Below, piece after piece: positions 8,175 to 15,707 of a stretch of DNA of 27,235 nt. Location of the stretch: positions 1 through 27,235 of the forward strand of contig CAZVVN010000042.1 in NCBI GenBank assembly GCA_964630665.1. Reading direction: 5' to 3'. Both the position numbers and the translations under genes were made by a program. The notes below the pieces were generated by a model that was given only the letters and a program-made list of their open reading frames with translations, made no database searches and was not told where the DNA came from. Positions within the stretch are counted from its first letter, which is position 1. Each line of letters opens with the position of its first letter. This DNA comes from UBA9619 sp964630665. Its GTDB lineage: Bacteria; Pseudomonadota; Gammaproteobacteria; Arenicellales; UBA868.

Positions 8175-9254
8175 ATGGCATTGAGGCAATTCGATAGGGC
8201 GTTAACGCTCGAACGGTCTATGTTCGATCTTGATCGAACTTTGCTCTTCCATCTCGAGCTAACTGACAAGTGCAATGCAGCCTGCCCGATGTGTGGCCGG
8301 ACTCAGCCGGCTGATCGCTGCAGACCTGACAGGACAAAAGTGAAGAATATCGAACTCACTTTCGACGACATTCGTAAGGCCTTCACGCCGAAGATCTGTC
8401 GCCGAATTCTGCAGATTGATCTCTGTGGTGGGTTGGGTGATCCAGCTGCCGCGAGTCAGTGTCTGGAGATCTGTGAGTACTTCGTGTCACAGGGTGTGAT
8501 GGTCACTCTCTCGACCAATGGCGGACTGCGAAACGCCAGGTGGTGGCGGCAGTTGGGCGAGATATTCAGAAGAAACGACTCGTTCGTGGAGTTCCATATC
8601 GATGGACTGAAAGATACCAACCACCTTTATCGAGTCAATACACGATTTTCCAAAATCATGGAAAATGCGCGGCACTACCTCGACAGCGGCGCAACAGGTG
8701 AATGGCATTTTATTGTTTTCAGGCACAACCAGCACCAAGTGGAAGAAGCCGTAACAATGAGTCGACAGTTGGGTTTCAGTAATTTCAAGCTGATCGATAC
8801 CATCCGGTTTGGGAAAGGGAAACGATTTGAATACCAGACGCCAGACGGTAATATTCGGTACCTCGAACCGTCCAGCATCCCGGCAGTTGAGTTGAAATGG
8901 AACACGGCTCAATCGGGTGAAGAAGTCAGTACCGTGTCACGCTTCGAAAAGCAGAACCCTTTGAATGTCAACGGTATCGAATGTAAGTCTGCGATCCAGA
9001 ACCGACCCTATATAGTCGCCGACGGCAGTGTATCGGCCTGTTGCTGGATTCAAGGCTCTGATGATGAAAAGCAGATGTACTTTCGCGCCGCTAAGCGAAT
9101 GGAGAAGCACAATATTCTTCAAAGACCACTGGAGGCGATCCTTACAGAGGAGCCCTTTATCAGTGTCTACAGAGCTGCCTGGGAAAACGGTGCCAACCCG
9201 GTTTGTATACGAAAGTGCGGCCAAAAGCGCCGAAATGTTCGGTTAACAGTCTGA
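8175..9254 (+). CDS. Radical SAM protein with SPASM/twitch-like C-terminal cysteines
   Basis: A 359-residue radical SAM enzyme of unknown substrate. The cluster motif CNAACPMC (C33, C37, C40) would bind a [4Fe-4S] cluster that cleaves SAM to the 5'-deoxyadenosyl radical. It is followed by a partial TIM barrel with QIDLCGGLGDP (GGLGDP equivalent of the GGE motif) and VTLSTNGGL. The C-terminal part has further cysteines in IECKSAI, VSACCWI and PVCIRKCGQ, as in SPASM or twitch domains that hold an auxiliary cluster. Such proteins often act on peptides, but no precursor-like small gene is convincing nearby. ATG at 8175 is the preferred start; ATG at 8220 is possible. It resembles radical SAM proteins common in marine bacteria and phages. 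The pairing with a methyltransferase suggests modification of one shared target. Confidence 0.8.
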   Translation: MALRQFDRALTLERSMFDLDRTLLFHLELTDKCNAACPMCGRTQPADRCRPDRTKVKNIELTFDDIRKAFTPKICRRILQIDLCGGLGDPAAASQCLEICEYFVSQGVMVTLSTNGGLRNARWWRQLGEIFRRNDSFVEFHIDGLKDTNHLYRVNTRFSKIMENARHYLDSGATGEWHFIVFRHNQHQVEEAVTMSRQLGFSNFKLIDTIRFGKGKRFEYQTPDGNIRYLEPSSIPAVELKWNTAQSGEEVSTVSRFEKQNPLNVNGIECKSAIQNRPYIVADGSVSACCWIQGSDDEKQMYFRAAKRMEKHNILQRPLEAILTEEPFISVYRAAWENGANPVCIRKCGQKRRNVRLTV

Positions 9255-9436
9255 ATGTTAAGATGGGTGCGAAAGGCTGAGTCGCTATGCTGTGCTTTCG
9301 AATGAAATGGGAAAGTGGGCCGAATGATTTTAGCAGGATAAAGATGCTTCGGTAATCGGGGATAGTAGACGGTGAAAATCAGTGGCTCGAGATATGAAAT
9401 CAAGAAGCTAGTGCTTTTGCAAAAATCGGAGTGGAC

Positions 9437-9964
9437 ATGAAAACCCTTATTTCACTGCTCGTTCTGTTCGGGTCAGGGATAGCGAGTGCCGCCGAGATCA
9501 TGCTCAACCAGCGACCACCAGTGGTCGAATTATCGGGGGCCGCCGGTGGCCGGGTCGATGGTAGCCCTTGGAGTAGTGCAGAGCTGACGGGGGTCGTGCA
9601 TATATTGATGTATGTAGACCCCGACGAGGTGAAGGAGAATGAGCACGTGGAGGTGGCTTTGAAGGAGGCCGCCTTTCCGGTCGATAAATTGAAGTCTATT
9701 GCAATGATTAACCTGGGTGCCTCATGGAAGCCGAATTTTGTCATCGACACCATGCTGAAGAAGAAGCAGAAAAAATACCCGAAGACGATATATGTCAGAG
9801 ACGCAGACAAACTGCTGGTCAATGCCTGGGGATTGCTCGACCAAAGCTACCACGTGCTGGCATTCGATTCGGACGGACGGCTGATTTTCAGCAAAGGTGG
9901 AGCATTGTCTGCCGACGAACTGAGCACGTTAATCGAAGCGATACGCTCAAACATTTCGGGCTAA
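9437..9964 (+). CDS. ytfJ: YtfJ-family periplasmic protein
   Basis: A 175-residue exported protein. The N-terminus MKTLISLLVLFGSGIASA^AE is a typical signal peptide. The mature part matches E. coli YtfJ in length and pattern: WSSAELTGVVHILMYV, a middle segment before SIAMIN, KKKQKKYPKTIYV, AWGLLDQSYHVLAFD and GRLIFSKGGALS. YtfJ has a thioredoxin-like fold, and this protein has no cysteine at all, so it cannot do dithiol chemistry. Its biochemical role is not established. ATG at 9437 is preferred over GTG at 9431 because GGAG (9428-9431) is correctly spaced. It is 40 bases upstream of ilvE. Confidence 0.82.
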   Translation: MKTLISLLVLFGSGIASAAEIMLNQRPPVVELSGAAGGRVDGSPWSSAELTGVVHILMYVDPDEVKENEHVEVALKEAAFPVDKLKSIAMINLGASWKPNFVIDTMLKKKQKKYPKTIYVRDADKLLVNAWGLLDQSYHVLAFDSDGRLIFSKGGALSADELSTLIEAIRSNISG

Positions 9965-10003
9965 GTGAACATCAACCAGTAGCGAAAAGTCACGAGGCAG
10001 AAT

Positions 10004-11065
10004 ATGCAAGTTGAAAAAGTAGCTGAGAGCCGGTTGCCGAACGCTGATTTTATGAATCTGGGATTCGGCGACGTGTTTTCTGACCACATGGTTACCTGCA
10101 AGTTCGAAAAGGGCAACTGGAGTGAGCCAATAATCGGGCCGTTTGCACCTATTCCAATGAGCCCGGCATCGTTGGCGTTGCATTATGGGCAGACCGTGTT
10201 CGAGGGCCTGAAGGCCTTTCGGGGCACCAAAGATGGCAGGGTACGATTATTCCGGATGGACAAGAATGCTGATCGACTCCAGGATTCCTGCGAGAGACTG
10301 TGTATTCCGGCTCCTGACAGGGAGATATTTATCGATGCTATCACCGAGTTGGTGAAACTGGATCAGGAGTGGGCGCCTTCGAATCGCGGTGAGGCGCTAT
10401 ACGTCAGACCCATTGTGATCGCAACCGAGGGCCATCTGGCGGTTCGACCTTCTGCATCCTATATGCTAGTCGTCTTTACCTCTCCGGTTTGCGAATACTT
10501 TGCCCAGTCGAGATCGAGACTGTATCTAAAGGCAGAGGAGCGCTTTACCCGCGCGGCGCCGGGCGGGACAGGGTATGCAAAAACGGCCAGCAACTACGCT
10601 GTGACATTGCGGCCAATAAATGACAGTGTCAATCAGGGATACGATCAAATACTCTGGCTAGATGGCCAGTCACACCGCTTTGTAGAGGAAGCCGGGCAGA
10701 TGAATATCTTTTTCCGCCTGGGAGGAACAGTCGTAACACCCGAACTCGGAGGTACCATCTTGCCCGGGGTCACTCGAGACAGTGTTCTAACACTGCTCAA
10801 GGAACAAGGCATTCCCTGCCAGGAACGGCGGGTTTTGATGGAGGAACTGGTCGACGCTGAAGCAGCAGGGACACTCCAGGAATCCTTTGGGGCCGGTACG
10901 GCGTCGGTGGTGGTACCTATCGGCCGAATCAATTATCTAGGCAATGATATCTGCCTGCCGGAAGCATCAAATGATGACCTATGCCCGGCTTTATATGACC
11001 AGATTCTGGGTATTCAGCACGGCGAACTCGACGACAGGCACCAATGGATGACAGCGATCGACTGA
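10004..11065 (+). CDS. ilvE: Branched-chain amino acid aminotransferase
   Basis: This PLP enzyme moves the amino group between glutamate and the keto acids of leucine, isoleucine and valine, the final step of their synthesis. Its 353 residues belong to fold type IV, in the longer subgroup shared with eukaryotic BCATs (FAPIPMSPASLALHYGQTVF, EGLKAFRG). The PLP lysine is K193 in GGTGYAKTASNYA, and the downstream FVEEAGQMNIFF and GTILPGVTRDSVL motifs are intact. GAGGC precedes the ATG. It follows the YtfJ-like gene and sits apart from any other ilv gene in the window. Confidence 0.95.
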   Translation: MQVEKVAESRLPNADFMNLGFGDVFSDHMVTCKFEKGNWSEPIIGPFAPIPMSPASLALHYGQTVFEGLKAFRGTKDGRVRLFRMDKNADRLQDSCERLCIPAPDREIFIDAITELVKLDQEWAPSNRGEALYVRPIVIATEGHLAVRPSASYMLVVFTSPVCEYFAQSRSRLYLKAEERFTRAAPGGTGYAKTASNYAVTLRPINDSVNQGYDQILWLDGQSHRFVEEAGQMNIFFRLGGTVVTPELGGTILPGVTRDSVLTLLKEQGIPCQERRVLMEELVDAEAAGTLQESFGAGTASVVVPIGRINYLGNDICLPEASNDDLCPALYDQILGIQHGELDDRHQWMTAID

Positions 11066-11211
11066 TAGGTAGGGTGTTTGATAACCCGGGTATTGCCTGC
11101 AGATCGACCATCTGAGAAGATTTCTACTGATGATCTCTGTTCGACAGGTACTCGTTACGGATGATTGGCAGCAGTGACTATATTGCTGGTCAAGGTGGAA
11201 CCATTTCAACG

Positions 11212-11583
11212 ATGTTTCGTTGCCTGTTTGGTGGCTATCTTTACTACACGCTCGCAACAAGCGCATTGGCAGATGATCGTGTACTGCAGGGATTTGACCT
11301 TGCCCGGGAACTTTGCGCCAGGTGCCATGTCATTGGCGAGTACAACCGACTTGGTGGGATTGGTAATGCCCCGTCATTTCAGTGGATGGTCAAGACCGAC
11401 GATTGGCGGGAGCGGTTCGGCTCTTTCTATGCACGGCGGCCGCACCCCGTGTTTGTTCGCATGGCCGGCTACGACAAGTGGTCCGAAGCCGATCCTTACT
11501 ATCCACCGTTTACGATAACCGTTGAGGAAATCAAGCTGATTTCAATATATGCGGCTACCCTGGTTTTGCCAGAGGAACAATGA
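11212..11583 (+). CDS. Small monohaem cytochrome c, exported
   Basis: A 123-residue protein from ATG at 11212, with a signal peptide MFRCLFGGYLYYTLATSALA and one haem c site CARCH (C35, C38, H39) close to the mature N-terminus. The likely second iron ligand is a downstream methionine, perhaps in FVRMAGYDK, but this is not certain. The rest (PHPVFVRM, YYPPFTITVEEIKLISIYAATL) looks like a small class I cytochrome. An upstream ATG at 11161 is in frame but would bury the signal peptide behind 17 extra residues. No oxidase or dehydrogenase gene is adjacent, so its electron partner is unknown. Confidence 0.75.
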   Translation: MFRCLFGGYLYYTLATSALADDRVLQGFDLARELCARCHVIGEYNRLGGIGNAPSFQWMVKTDDWRERFGSFYARRPHPVFVRMAGYDKWSEADPYYPPFTITVEEIKLISIYAATLVLPEEQ

Positions 11584-11714
11584 GCCCGTTCACTCGGCTG
11601 CTTAGATTGCGCAGTAGGCGCTCGACCACCAGGGTCTGACTCAGAAAGATGAATTAATTCGATGCAAGCTGAACCGGAACCTCCGTCTCCTCGAATCTCC
11701 ATAGCGTTGGGTGA

Positions 11715-12983
11715 TTGCCCGCCGTGACCGGATTCATCCTACTTGTCGTCCTTTTGTTGCTTTCGGCCTTTTTCTCGGCATCGGAAACTGCTTTGATCGC
11801 CCTGTCCAAGGGTCGGGCGAAGGCACTGTTGAAGGAGCGGCGCAGGGGCGCTCGAGCCCTTTATGTGCTGAAAAATCAACCTCAGAGGATGCTGATCGCA
11901 ATTTTGATCGGTAATAACGTCGTGAATATCAGCGCTGCAGCGATTGCGACCCTGATTGCGACCGAATTATTTGGCGCCATGGGTCCCGGCATTGCGGTTG
12001 GTGTGTTGACCATTATCATTCTGATTTTTGGAGAAATTACACCAAAAAGTCTGGCGACACGATACTCGGAAAGAATCTCGCTCCTGGTGGCGCCAACGAT
12101 CTTTGTTTTCCAGAGGTTTGTGAATCCGCTGGTCTGGTTATTTCAGAGGATAACGGAGATGGCAGGTAGAGTCGCACTGTCATCCGAGGACGACCCAACC
12201 GTAACTGAATCTGAACTGATCAGCATGATCGGGTACGGAGAGGAAGAGGGCACCATTGAGCAAGGAGAGCGGCAGTTGATCGAACGGGCATTCGCGTTTT
12301 CGGACTTGACGGTGGCCGACGTCATGACGCCGCGCCACAAGGTATTTAGTTACGATGGGCGACGATCCGTTGCGGAGGCACTGGGTGATCTGCGTAGTAC
12401 TCCGTTCAGCCGGATTCCTCTGCATGAAGATGATCCCGATGACGTGGTACGGGTCTTGTATGTTAGAGAGTTACTCACGGTCGTTGCCGATGGCGGTACG
12501 CAAGTTAGTCTTAATACACTGGGCCGCGAACCCAAGTTCGTGCCAGATGCTCAACCTGTAACAGACACGATAGCCGCATTCAGAAGGGAACAGCAGCATT
12601 TGGCGATCGTGGTGGACGAGCATGGGACGATGCAGGGAGTGGTCACGATTGAAGATCTCCTCGAGGAGCTGGTTGGAGAGATCTACGATGAGAGTGACCA
12701 GCGGCCTGACGAATTCGTGCAGTTGGATCCGGACAAAATCAGCGTTGACGGTGCCGCAGAGATCAGGCTGGTGGAGGAATTCTTTCAGGTTGATCTTCCT
12801 GGGAAGGCAACGGATACAGTGAATCGCTGGCTACTGGATCATACGGAACGAATTCCCAACAGTGGCGAGAACTTCGTCCTTGATGACCTTGAGGTTGTAG
12901 TAAAGAGTGCCTCCAAGCGTCGCATTCATGAAGTGGTCATCAGGCGCCTGGACGAATTGCCAGCGAGTAGTGAAGTGCCCTGA
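11715..12983 (+). CDS. CNNM/HlyC-CorC family membrane protein with CBS domains
   Basis: A 422-residue inner-membrane protein. The N-terminal CNNM (DUF21) domain, about 1-180, has hydrophobic helices and the conserved ASETALIALSKGR, GNNVVNISAA and IFGEITPKSLA. A CBS pair follows at about 190-315 (VADVMTPRHKVF, FSRIPLHEDD, LAIVVDEHGTMQGVVTIEDL), then a CorC_HlyC domain at about 335-410. CNNM proteins are linked to Mg2+ and Co2+ handling; direct transport activity remains debated for bacterial members. The start could be TTG at 11715 or GTG at 11724; neither has a strong ribosome site. It converges with the CDF gene, with 81 bases between their ends and no clear terminator. Confidence 0.9.
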   Translation: MPAVTGFILLVVLLLLSAFFSASETALIALSKGRAKALLKERRRGARALYVLKNQPQRMLIAILIGNNVVNISAAAIATLIATELFGAMGPGIAVGVLTIIILIFGEITPKSLATRYSERISLLVAPTIFVFQRFVNPLVWLFQRITEMAGRVALSSEDDPTVTESELISMIGYGEEEGTIEQGERQLIERAFAFSDLTVADVMTPRHKVFSYDGRRSVAEALGDLRSTPFSRIPLHEDDPDDVVRVLYVRELLTVVADGGTQVSLNTLGREPKFVPDAQPVTDTIAAFRREQQHLAIVVDEHGTMQGVVTIEDLLEELVGEIYDESDQRPDEFVQLDPDKISVDGAAEIRLVEEFFQVDLPGKATDTVNRWLLDHTERIPNSGENFVLDDLEVVVKSASKRRIHEVVIRRLDELPASSEVP

Positions 12984-13064
12984 AATTAAAAGCACCGGAT
13001 GTTTTGACCAGCATCAGTCAACCTCCCGAGCGAGCCCGTGACTGGAGTCCCACCGGCTCCGATC

Positions 13065-14276
13065 TTAAGACTTAAGAAGGTCTGGATGGGGCCGTTCATG
13101 GAGTGACGGGTCGCTCGAAAAAAGAACGCACACGTTCGAGACCTCCTCGATAGACAAGATCCTCTGAGCGACTTCTTGTGAGAAAGTCTGCGTGCTCTCA
13201 ACAGAGCTGTTGTCCGGCATAGCGAGCCAGATCTCAAGATGATATTTGCCATTGAGATAATGTAACACCAGGTTCAATGGTCGTAGTGAAGGTCCTGAGC
13301 CAAATTCGACCTGGAGATCCGACAAGCACTTGGACACTTTTCCCTCTATCACGGGTCGCAACGGCAGGAATACAGTCGGCAGAGCCTGAGTGTCGTCTTC
13401 CGGATCAACATGAACGACGACATCATCTAACTCTACAAAAGTATCTTTTAGTCGACTTATTACCTCGTCGCCGATTCTGTGCCCTTCCGAGACGGTGATC
13501 CTGGGATCCACACGGATATGCACATCAGCGAGTATCTTCGGCCCCATGCGCCGTGTGCGCAACTCATGCGTATCCAGGATTCCTTCTACTGTCATGATCT
13601 GCGCACGAATTCTTAGCTCGAGTTCCGGGTCGACCGCCGCGTCAATCAGTTCGTCCGCCCCCTCCAGACCGATTCTGACTGCAACGACCAGTATCAAGAT
13701 GGCTACGACGATAGCAGCGACCGCATCTGCCCAGGGAATTCCTGCCATAACACCGACCACACCGACGATGACTGCAACTGAAGACATCGCGTCGGAACGA
13801 CTGTGCCAGGCGTTGGCCTTTAGTAAGGAAGAGTTGTGGCTCTTTGAGTAGCGGACGGCATATCGGAAATATCCTTCTTTGGCCAGTGCCGAGACTGTGG
13901 CGACAACCAGTACCCAGAATCCTGGCGCCAACAACAACTCTGGATCGAGTATTCGCCGGATAGCATCCCACCCGATCAAAATCGCAACCAGGCCGAGCGA
14001 TAGTGCAAGAAAGACTGTTGCGAGCGTCTGAATCCGACCGTGGCCATAGGGATGCCTGTCGTCAGCTGCGTGGGAGCTTTGGCGGGCGGCAAAGATGACC
14101 AGCACATCGGTCACAAGATCCGAAAGGGAATGAATTCCATCTGCGAGCAGTGCTTGTGAGGTTGCCAGATAGCCGACAGTGATCTTGGTTAGTCCAAGCG
14201 CAAGGTCAATGAAGCTGCCAATCAGTGTGATTCGGCGAATCTGTCTGTAACTCAGGGTTCCAGCTTCTTCTTTCAT
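13065..14276 (-). CDS. Cation diffusion facilitator transporter with extended C-terminus
   Basis: This 403-residue inner-membrane antiporter should export divalent metals such as Zn2+, Fe2+ or Mn2+. The membrane domain (about 10-210) has the two metal-site motifs HSLSD (H49, D53) and HSRSD (H158, D162), as in the FieF/MamM type. The first cytoplasmic domain (about 215-300) is the usual ZT-dimer (IMTVEGILDTHELRTRRMG, ILADVHIRVDP). About 90 more residues follow that (VIEGKVSKCLSDL to VCVLFSSDP), where ordinary members of about 300 residues end. This tail reads like a second ferredoxin-like cytoplasmic domain. The metal cannot be fixed from sequence alone. Confidence 0.9.
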   Translation of the reverse strand: MKEEAGTLSYRQIRRITLIGSFIDLALGLTKITVGYLATSQALLADGIHSLSDLVTDVLVIFAARQSSHAADDRHPYGHGRIQTLATVFLALSLGLVAILIGWDAIRRILDPELLLAPGFWVLVVATVSALAKEGYFRYAVRYSKSHNSSLLKANAWHSRSDAMSSVAVIVGVVGVMAGIPWADAVAAIVVAILILVVAVRIGLEGADELIDAAVDPELELRIRAQIMTVEGILDTHELRTRRMGPKILADVHIRVDPRITVSEGHRIGDEVISRLKDTFVELDDVVVHVDPEDDTQALPTVFLPLRPVIEGKVSKCLSDLQVEFGSGPSLRPLNLVLHYLNGKYHLEIWLAMPDNSSVESTQTFSQEVAQRILSIEEVSNVCVLFSSDPSLHERPHPDLLKS

Positions 14277-14330
14277 AGCGTATGCAACGCTGCCGTAGGT
14301 TGACCGCGGGCCGATTGGATTCGCAGGCGT

Positions 14331-14361
14331 CGTATACTGGCGCTGCTCCCCAACTGGTCAA
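14331..14361 (-). promoter_or_regulatory. Possible promoter of the CDF gene
   Basis: On the minus strand TTGACC (plus positions 14356-14361) is followed after 19 bases by TATACG (14331-14336), about 55 bases upstream of the CDF start codon. The spacing is one or two bases longer than ideal, so this is a weak call. Confidence 0.3.
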
Positions 14362-14430
14362 GCATAGGGGCCCGACTGCCTAAGCCAAAGTAAATTGTCT
14401 GAGTATATCGGGATCACAAGGCAATCAGCT

Positions 14431-14458
14431 TTGTCGGATAGTATGAATTTCCTATAAT
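14431..14458 (+). promoter_or_regulatory. Sigma-70-type promoter upstream of structured RNA and surE
   Basis: TTGTCG (14431-14436), a 16-base spacer and a perfect TATAAT (14453-14458) would start transcription near 14465. That is 475 bases before the surE ATG. The transcript would open with A-rich sequence and then the hairpin CACCAA/TTGGTG (14469-14486). Confidence 0.5.
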
Positions 14459-14575
14459 TATTACAAAACACCAACGATTCTTGGTGCGCTGGAGCTGCTC
14501 ACAGCGCTTCCCCCATATCGGCCACCGAGGGCCTCGCATTGAACGCTGCATTATTGTCTTGCTTGCTGTTGAAAA

Positions 14576-14645
14576 CACCAGATTTGACAAGAGTCAGGAT
14601 TTCATCGATTGGTCAGATAATCCGAGTCAAATGGTGATCGATGAA
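14576..14645 (+). ncRNA. Candidate structured RNA element with H-type pseudoknot
   Basis: A long hairpin is built from CACC (14576-14579) with GGTG (14633-14636), ATTTGAC (14582-14588) with GTCAAAT (14626-14632), and GGATT (14597-14601) with AATCC (14619-14623). Its loop bases TCATCGAT (14602-14609) are the exact complement of ATCGATGA (14637-14644), which directly follows the stem. This allows an 8-bp pseudoknot helix. The element lies about 110 bases downstream of the promoter at 14431. No known family was recognised, and the transcript ends are unknown. Confidence 0.4.
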
Positions 14646-14820
14646 TAGCACCGGCCGGTGGGACTCCATTTGCACCCCTATTATTTGTCAGAGGAACGTC
14701 TTATTGCCTCTTTGGTACTGAACCGGAGAGCTTATCCAGACGAGGTATAATCGCCGGGCAAGTAGGGGAAACAGGACAGTCCGAAGGAAAATCCAAGCAG
14801 TCCCGATAGAACGTCGTTTA

Positions 14821-14870
14821 AGTTACTGTTTTTCTTTAGGTTCCTGATTTCAAAAGAAATAACAGTAGCT
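14821..14870 (+). promoter_or_regulatory. Long near-perfect hairpin in the surE leader
   Basis: AGTTACTGTT (14821-14830) pairs with AACAGTAGCT (14861-14870), with one G-U pair. After a single bulged T (14860), TTTCTTT (14831-14837) pairs with AAAGAAA (14853-14859). This gives 17 bp around a 15-base loop. It lacks a following T-run, so it is not an ordinary terminator. It could be a processing site or part of a regulated leader. Confidence 0.45.
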
Positions 14871-14878
14871 TCTCCTTG

Positions 14879-14900
14879 AGGCCCGTGGAACCGCGGGCCT
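14879..14900 (+). promoter_or_regulatory. GC-rich hairpin 38 bases before surE
   Basis: AGGCCCGTG (14879-14887) pairs with CGCGGGCCT (14892-14900) around a four-base loop, 9 bp with one G-U pair. The following bases (GTATTATATC) contain too few T for a classical terminator. The hairpin could still pause transcription or shield the surE ribosome site. Confidence 0.4.
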
Positions 14901-14938
14901 GTATTATATCTACCGTGATGGTCTTCAGAGCGTAGCGA

Positions 14939-15697
14939 ATGAACATTCTTTTGAGCAACGACGACGGGTATCTTGCTCCCGGCCTTAATGTGTTAGCCGA
15001 CTCGGTTGCAGCAAGGGGGGTCATAACCGTCGTCGCCCCGGACCGCAATCGGAGTGGAGCCAGCCATTCGTTGACCCTGAACGCACCGTTGAGGGTCAAA
15101 ACAGCGGCAAATGGTTTCCGCTATATCGACGGTACTCCGACAGATTGCGTACACGTTGCTATTACAGGCGTCATGAAAGAAGAACCCGATATGGTTATAA
15201 CCGGCATAAATCATGGGGGTAATCTGGGTGATGATGTGCTCTATTCAGGAACCGTTGCTGCGGCGACTGAGGGTCGGTTTCTTGGTTATCCTTCGCTGGC
15301 GGTGTCCCTTGTCGGTTCGGAACCTGTTCACTTTGAAACAGCCGGTGTTGTAGTCAGTCAACTATTGGAGACCATGATCGCAACCCCATTGCCCAGTGAC
15401 ACGATCCTGAACGTCAATGTTCCAGACGTACCACTTGAATCCCTTAAAGGCTATCAGCCGACACGCCTGGGCCACAGACACAAGGCGGAGCCGGTAATAA
15501 GAAGCCAGGATCCCAGAGGTAGAGAGATTTACTGGATCGGCCCAGCCGGCCCGGAGGAAGATGCCGGCCCAGGTACGGATTTTTATGCCATCCGGGAAAA
15601 TTACGTGTCGGTGACACCATTGCAGATCGATCTGACCCGCCATGCCAATCTGGAAGCGTTATCGGATTGGGTCGAACTGATCGCTCCTCAGAATTGA
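14939..15697 (+). CDS. surE: 5'/3'-nucleotidase SurE
   Basis: SurE is a cytoplasmic, metal-dependent phosphatase that releases phosphate from nucleoside monophosphates and short polyphosphates, and is linked to stationary-phase survival. The 252 residues have the family hallmarks: MNILLSNDDGYLAPG with the metal-binding Asp pair, VVAPDRNRSGASHSLT, GTPTDCVHVA, TGINHGGNLGDDVLYSGTV and a C-terminal SVTPLQIDLT. Length is normal. It opens the run surE, YqaA-like gene, nlpD. In many gammaproteobacteria pcm lies between surE and nlpD, but here it does not. Confidence 0.97.
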   Translation: MNILLSNDDGYLAPGLNVLADSVAARGVITVVAPDRNRSGASHSLTLNAPLRVKTAANGFRYIDGTPTDCVHVAITGVMKEEPDMVITGINHGGNLGDDVLYSGTVAAATEGRFLGYPSLAVSLVGSEPVHFETAGVVVSQLLETMIATPLPSDTILNVNVPDVPLESLKGYQPTRLGHRHKAEPVIRSQDPRGREIYWIGPAGPEEDAGPGTDFYAIRENYVSVTPLQIDLTRHANLEALSDWVELIAPQN

Positions 15698-15707
15698 TGA
15701 TCGACAG

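Larger units (their letters stand above)
14277..14938. other. Gene-free 662-base spacer, rich in RNA structure
   Basis: No convincing protein gene is present between the divergent CDF gene and surE. It holds a good plus-strand promoter (14431-14458), paired hairpins from 14469, a hairpin with pseudoknot potential (14576-14645), a perfect 12-base palindrome (14649-14660), an isolated TATAAT (14746-14751) and two strong hairpins just before surE (14821-14870, 14879-14900). I found no match by eye to tmRNA, RNase P RNA, 4.5S RNA or 6S RNA. It may be a long surE leader, a small RNA gene, or both. Confidence 0.6.

Noticed and set aside
9255..9436. Possible RiPP precursor peptide beside the radical SAM gene
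   Set aside because: Only frames of about 16-22 codons without a leader or core pattern or good ribosome site are present.
9512..9527. Inverted repeat CGACCAC-CA-GTGGTCG
   Set aside because: It lies inside the YtfJ-like coding sequence with a 2-base loop, and is explained by codons for RPPVVE.
14746..14751. Second TATAAT upstream of surE
   Set aside because: No acceptable -35 hexamer lies 16-18 bases upstream, so I do not call it a promoter.
14740..14830. Possible 4.5S RNA or RNase P RNA fragment (AGTCCGAAGGAAAATCC)
   Set aside because: Only a short partial resemblance; the conserved GGTCAGGTCCGGAAGGAAGCAG-type core and the RNase P P4 sequences are absent.
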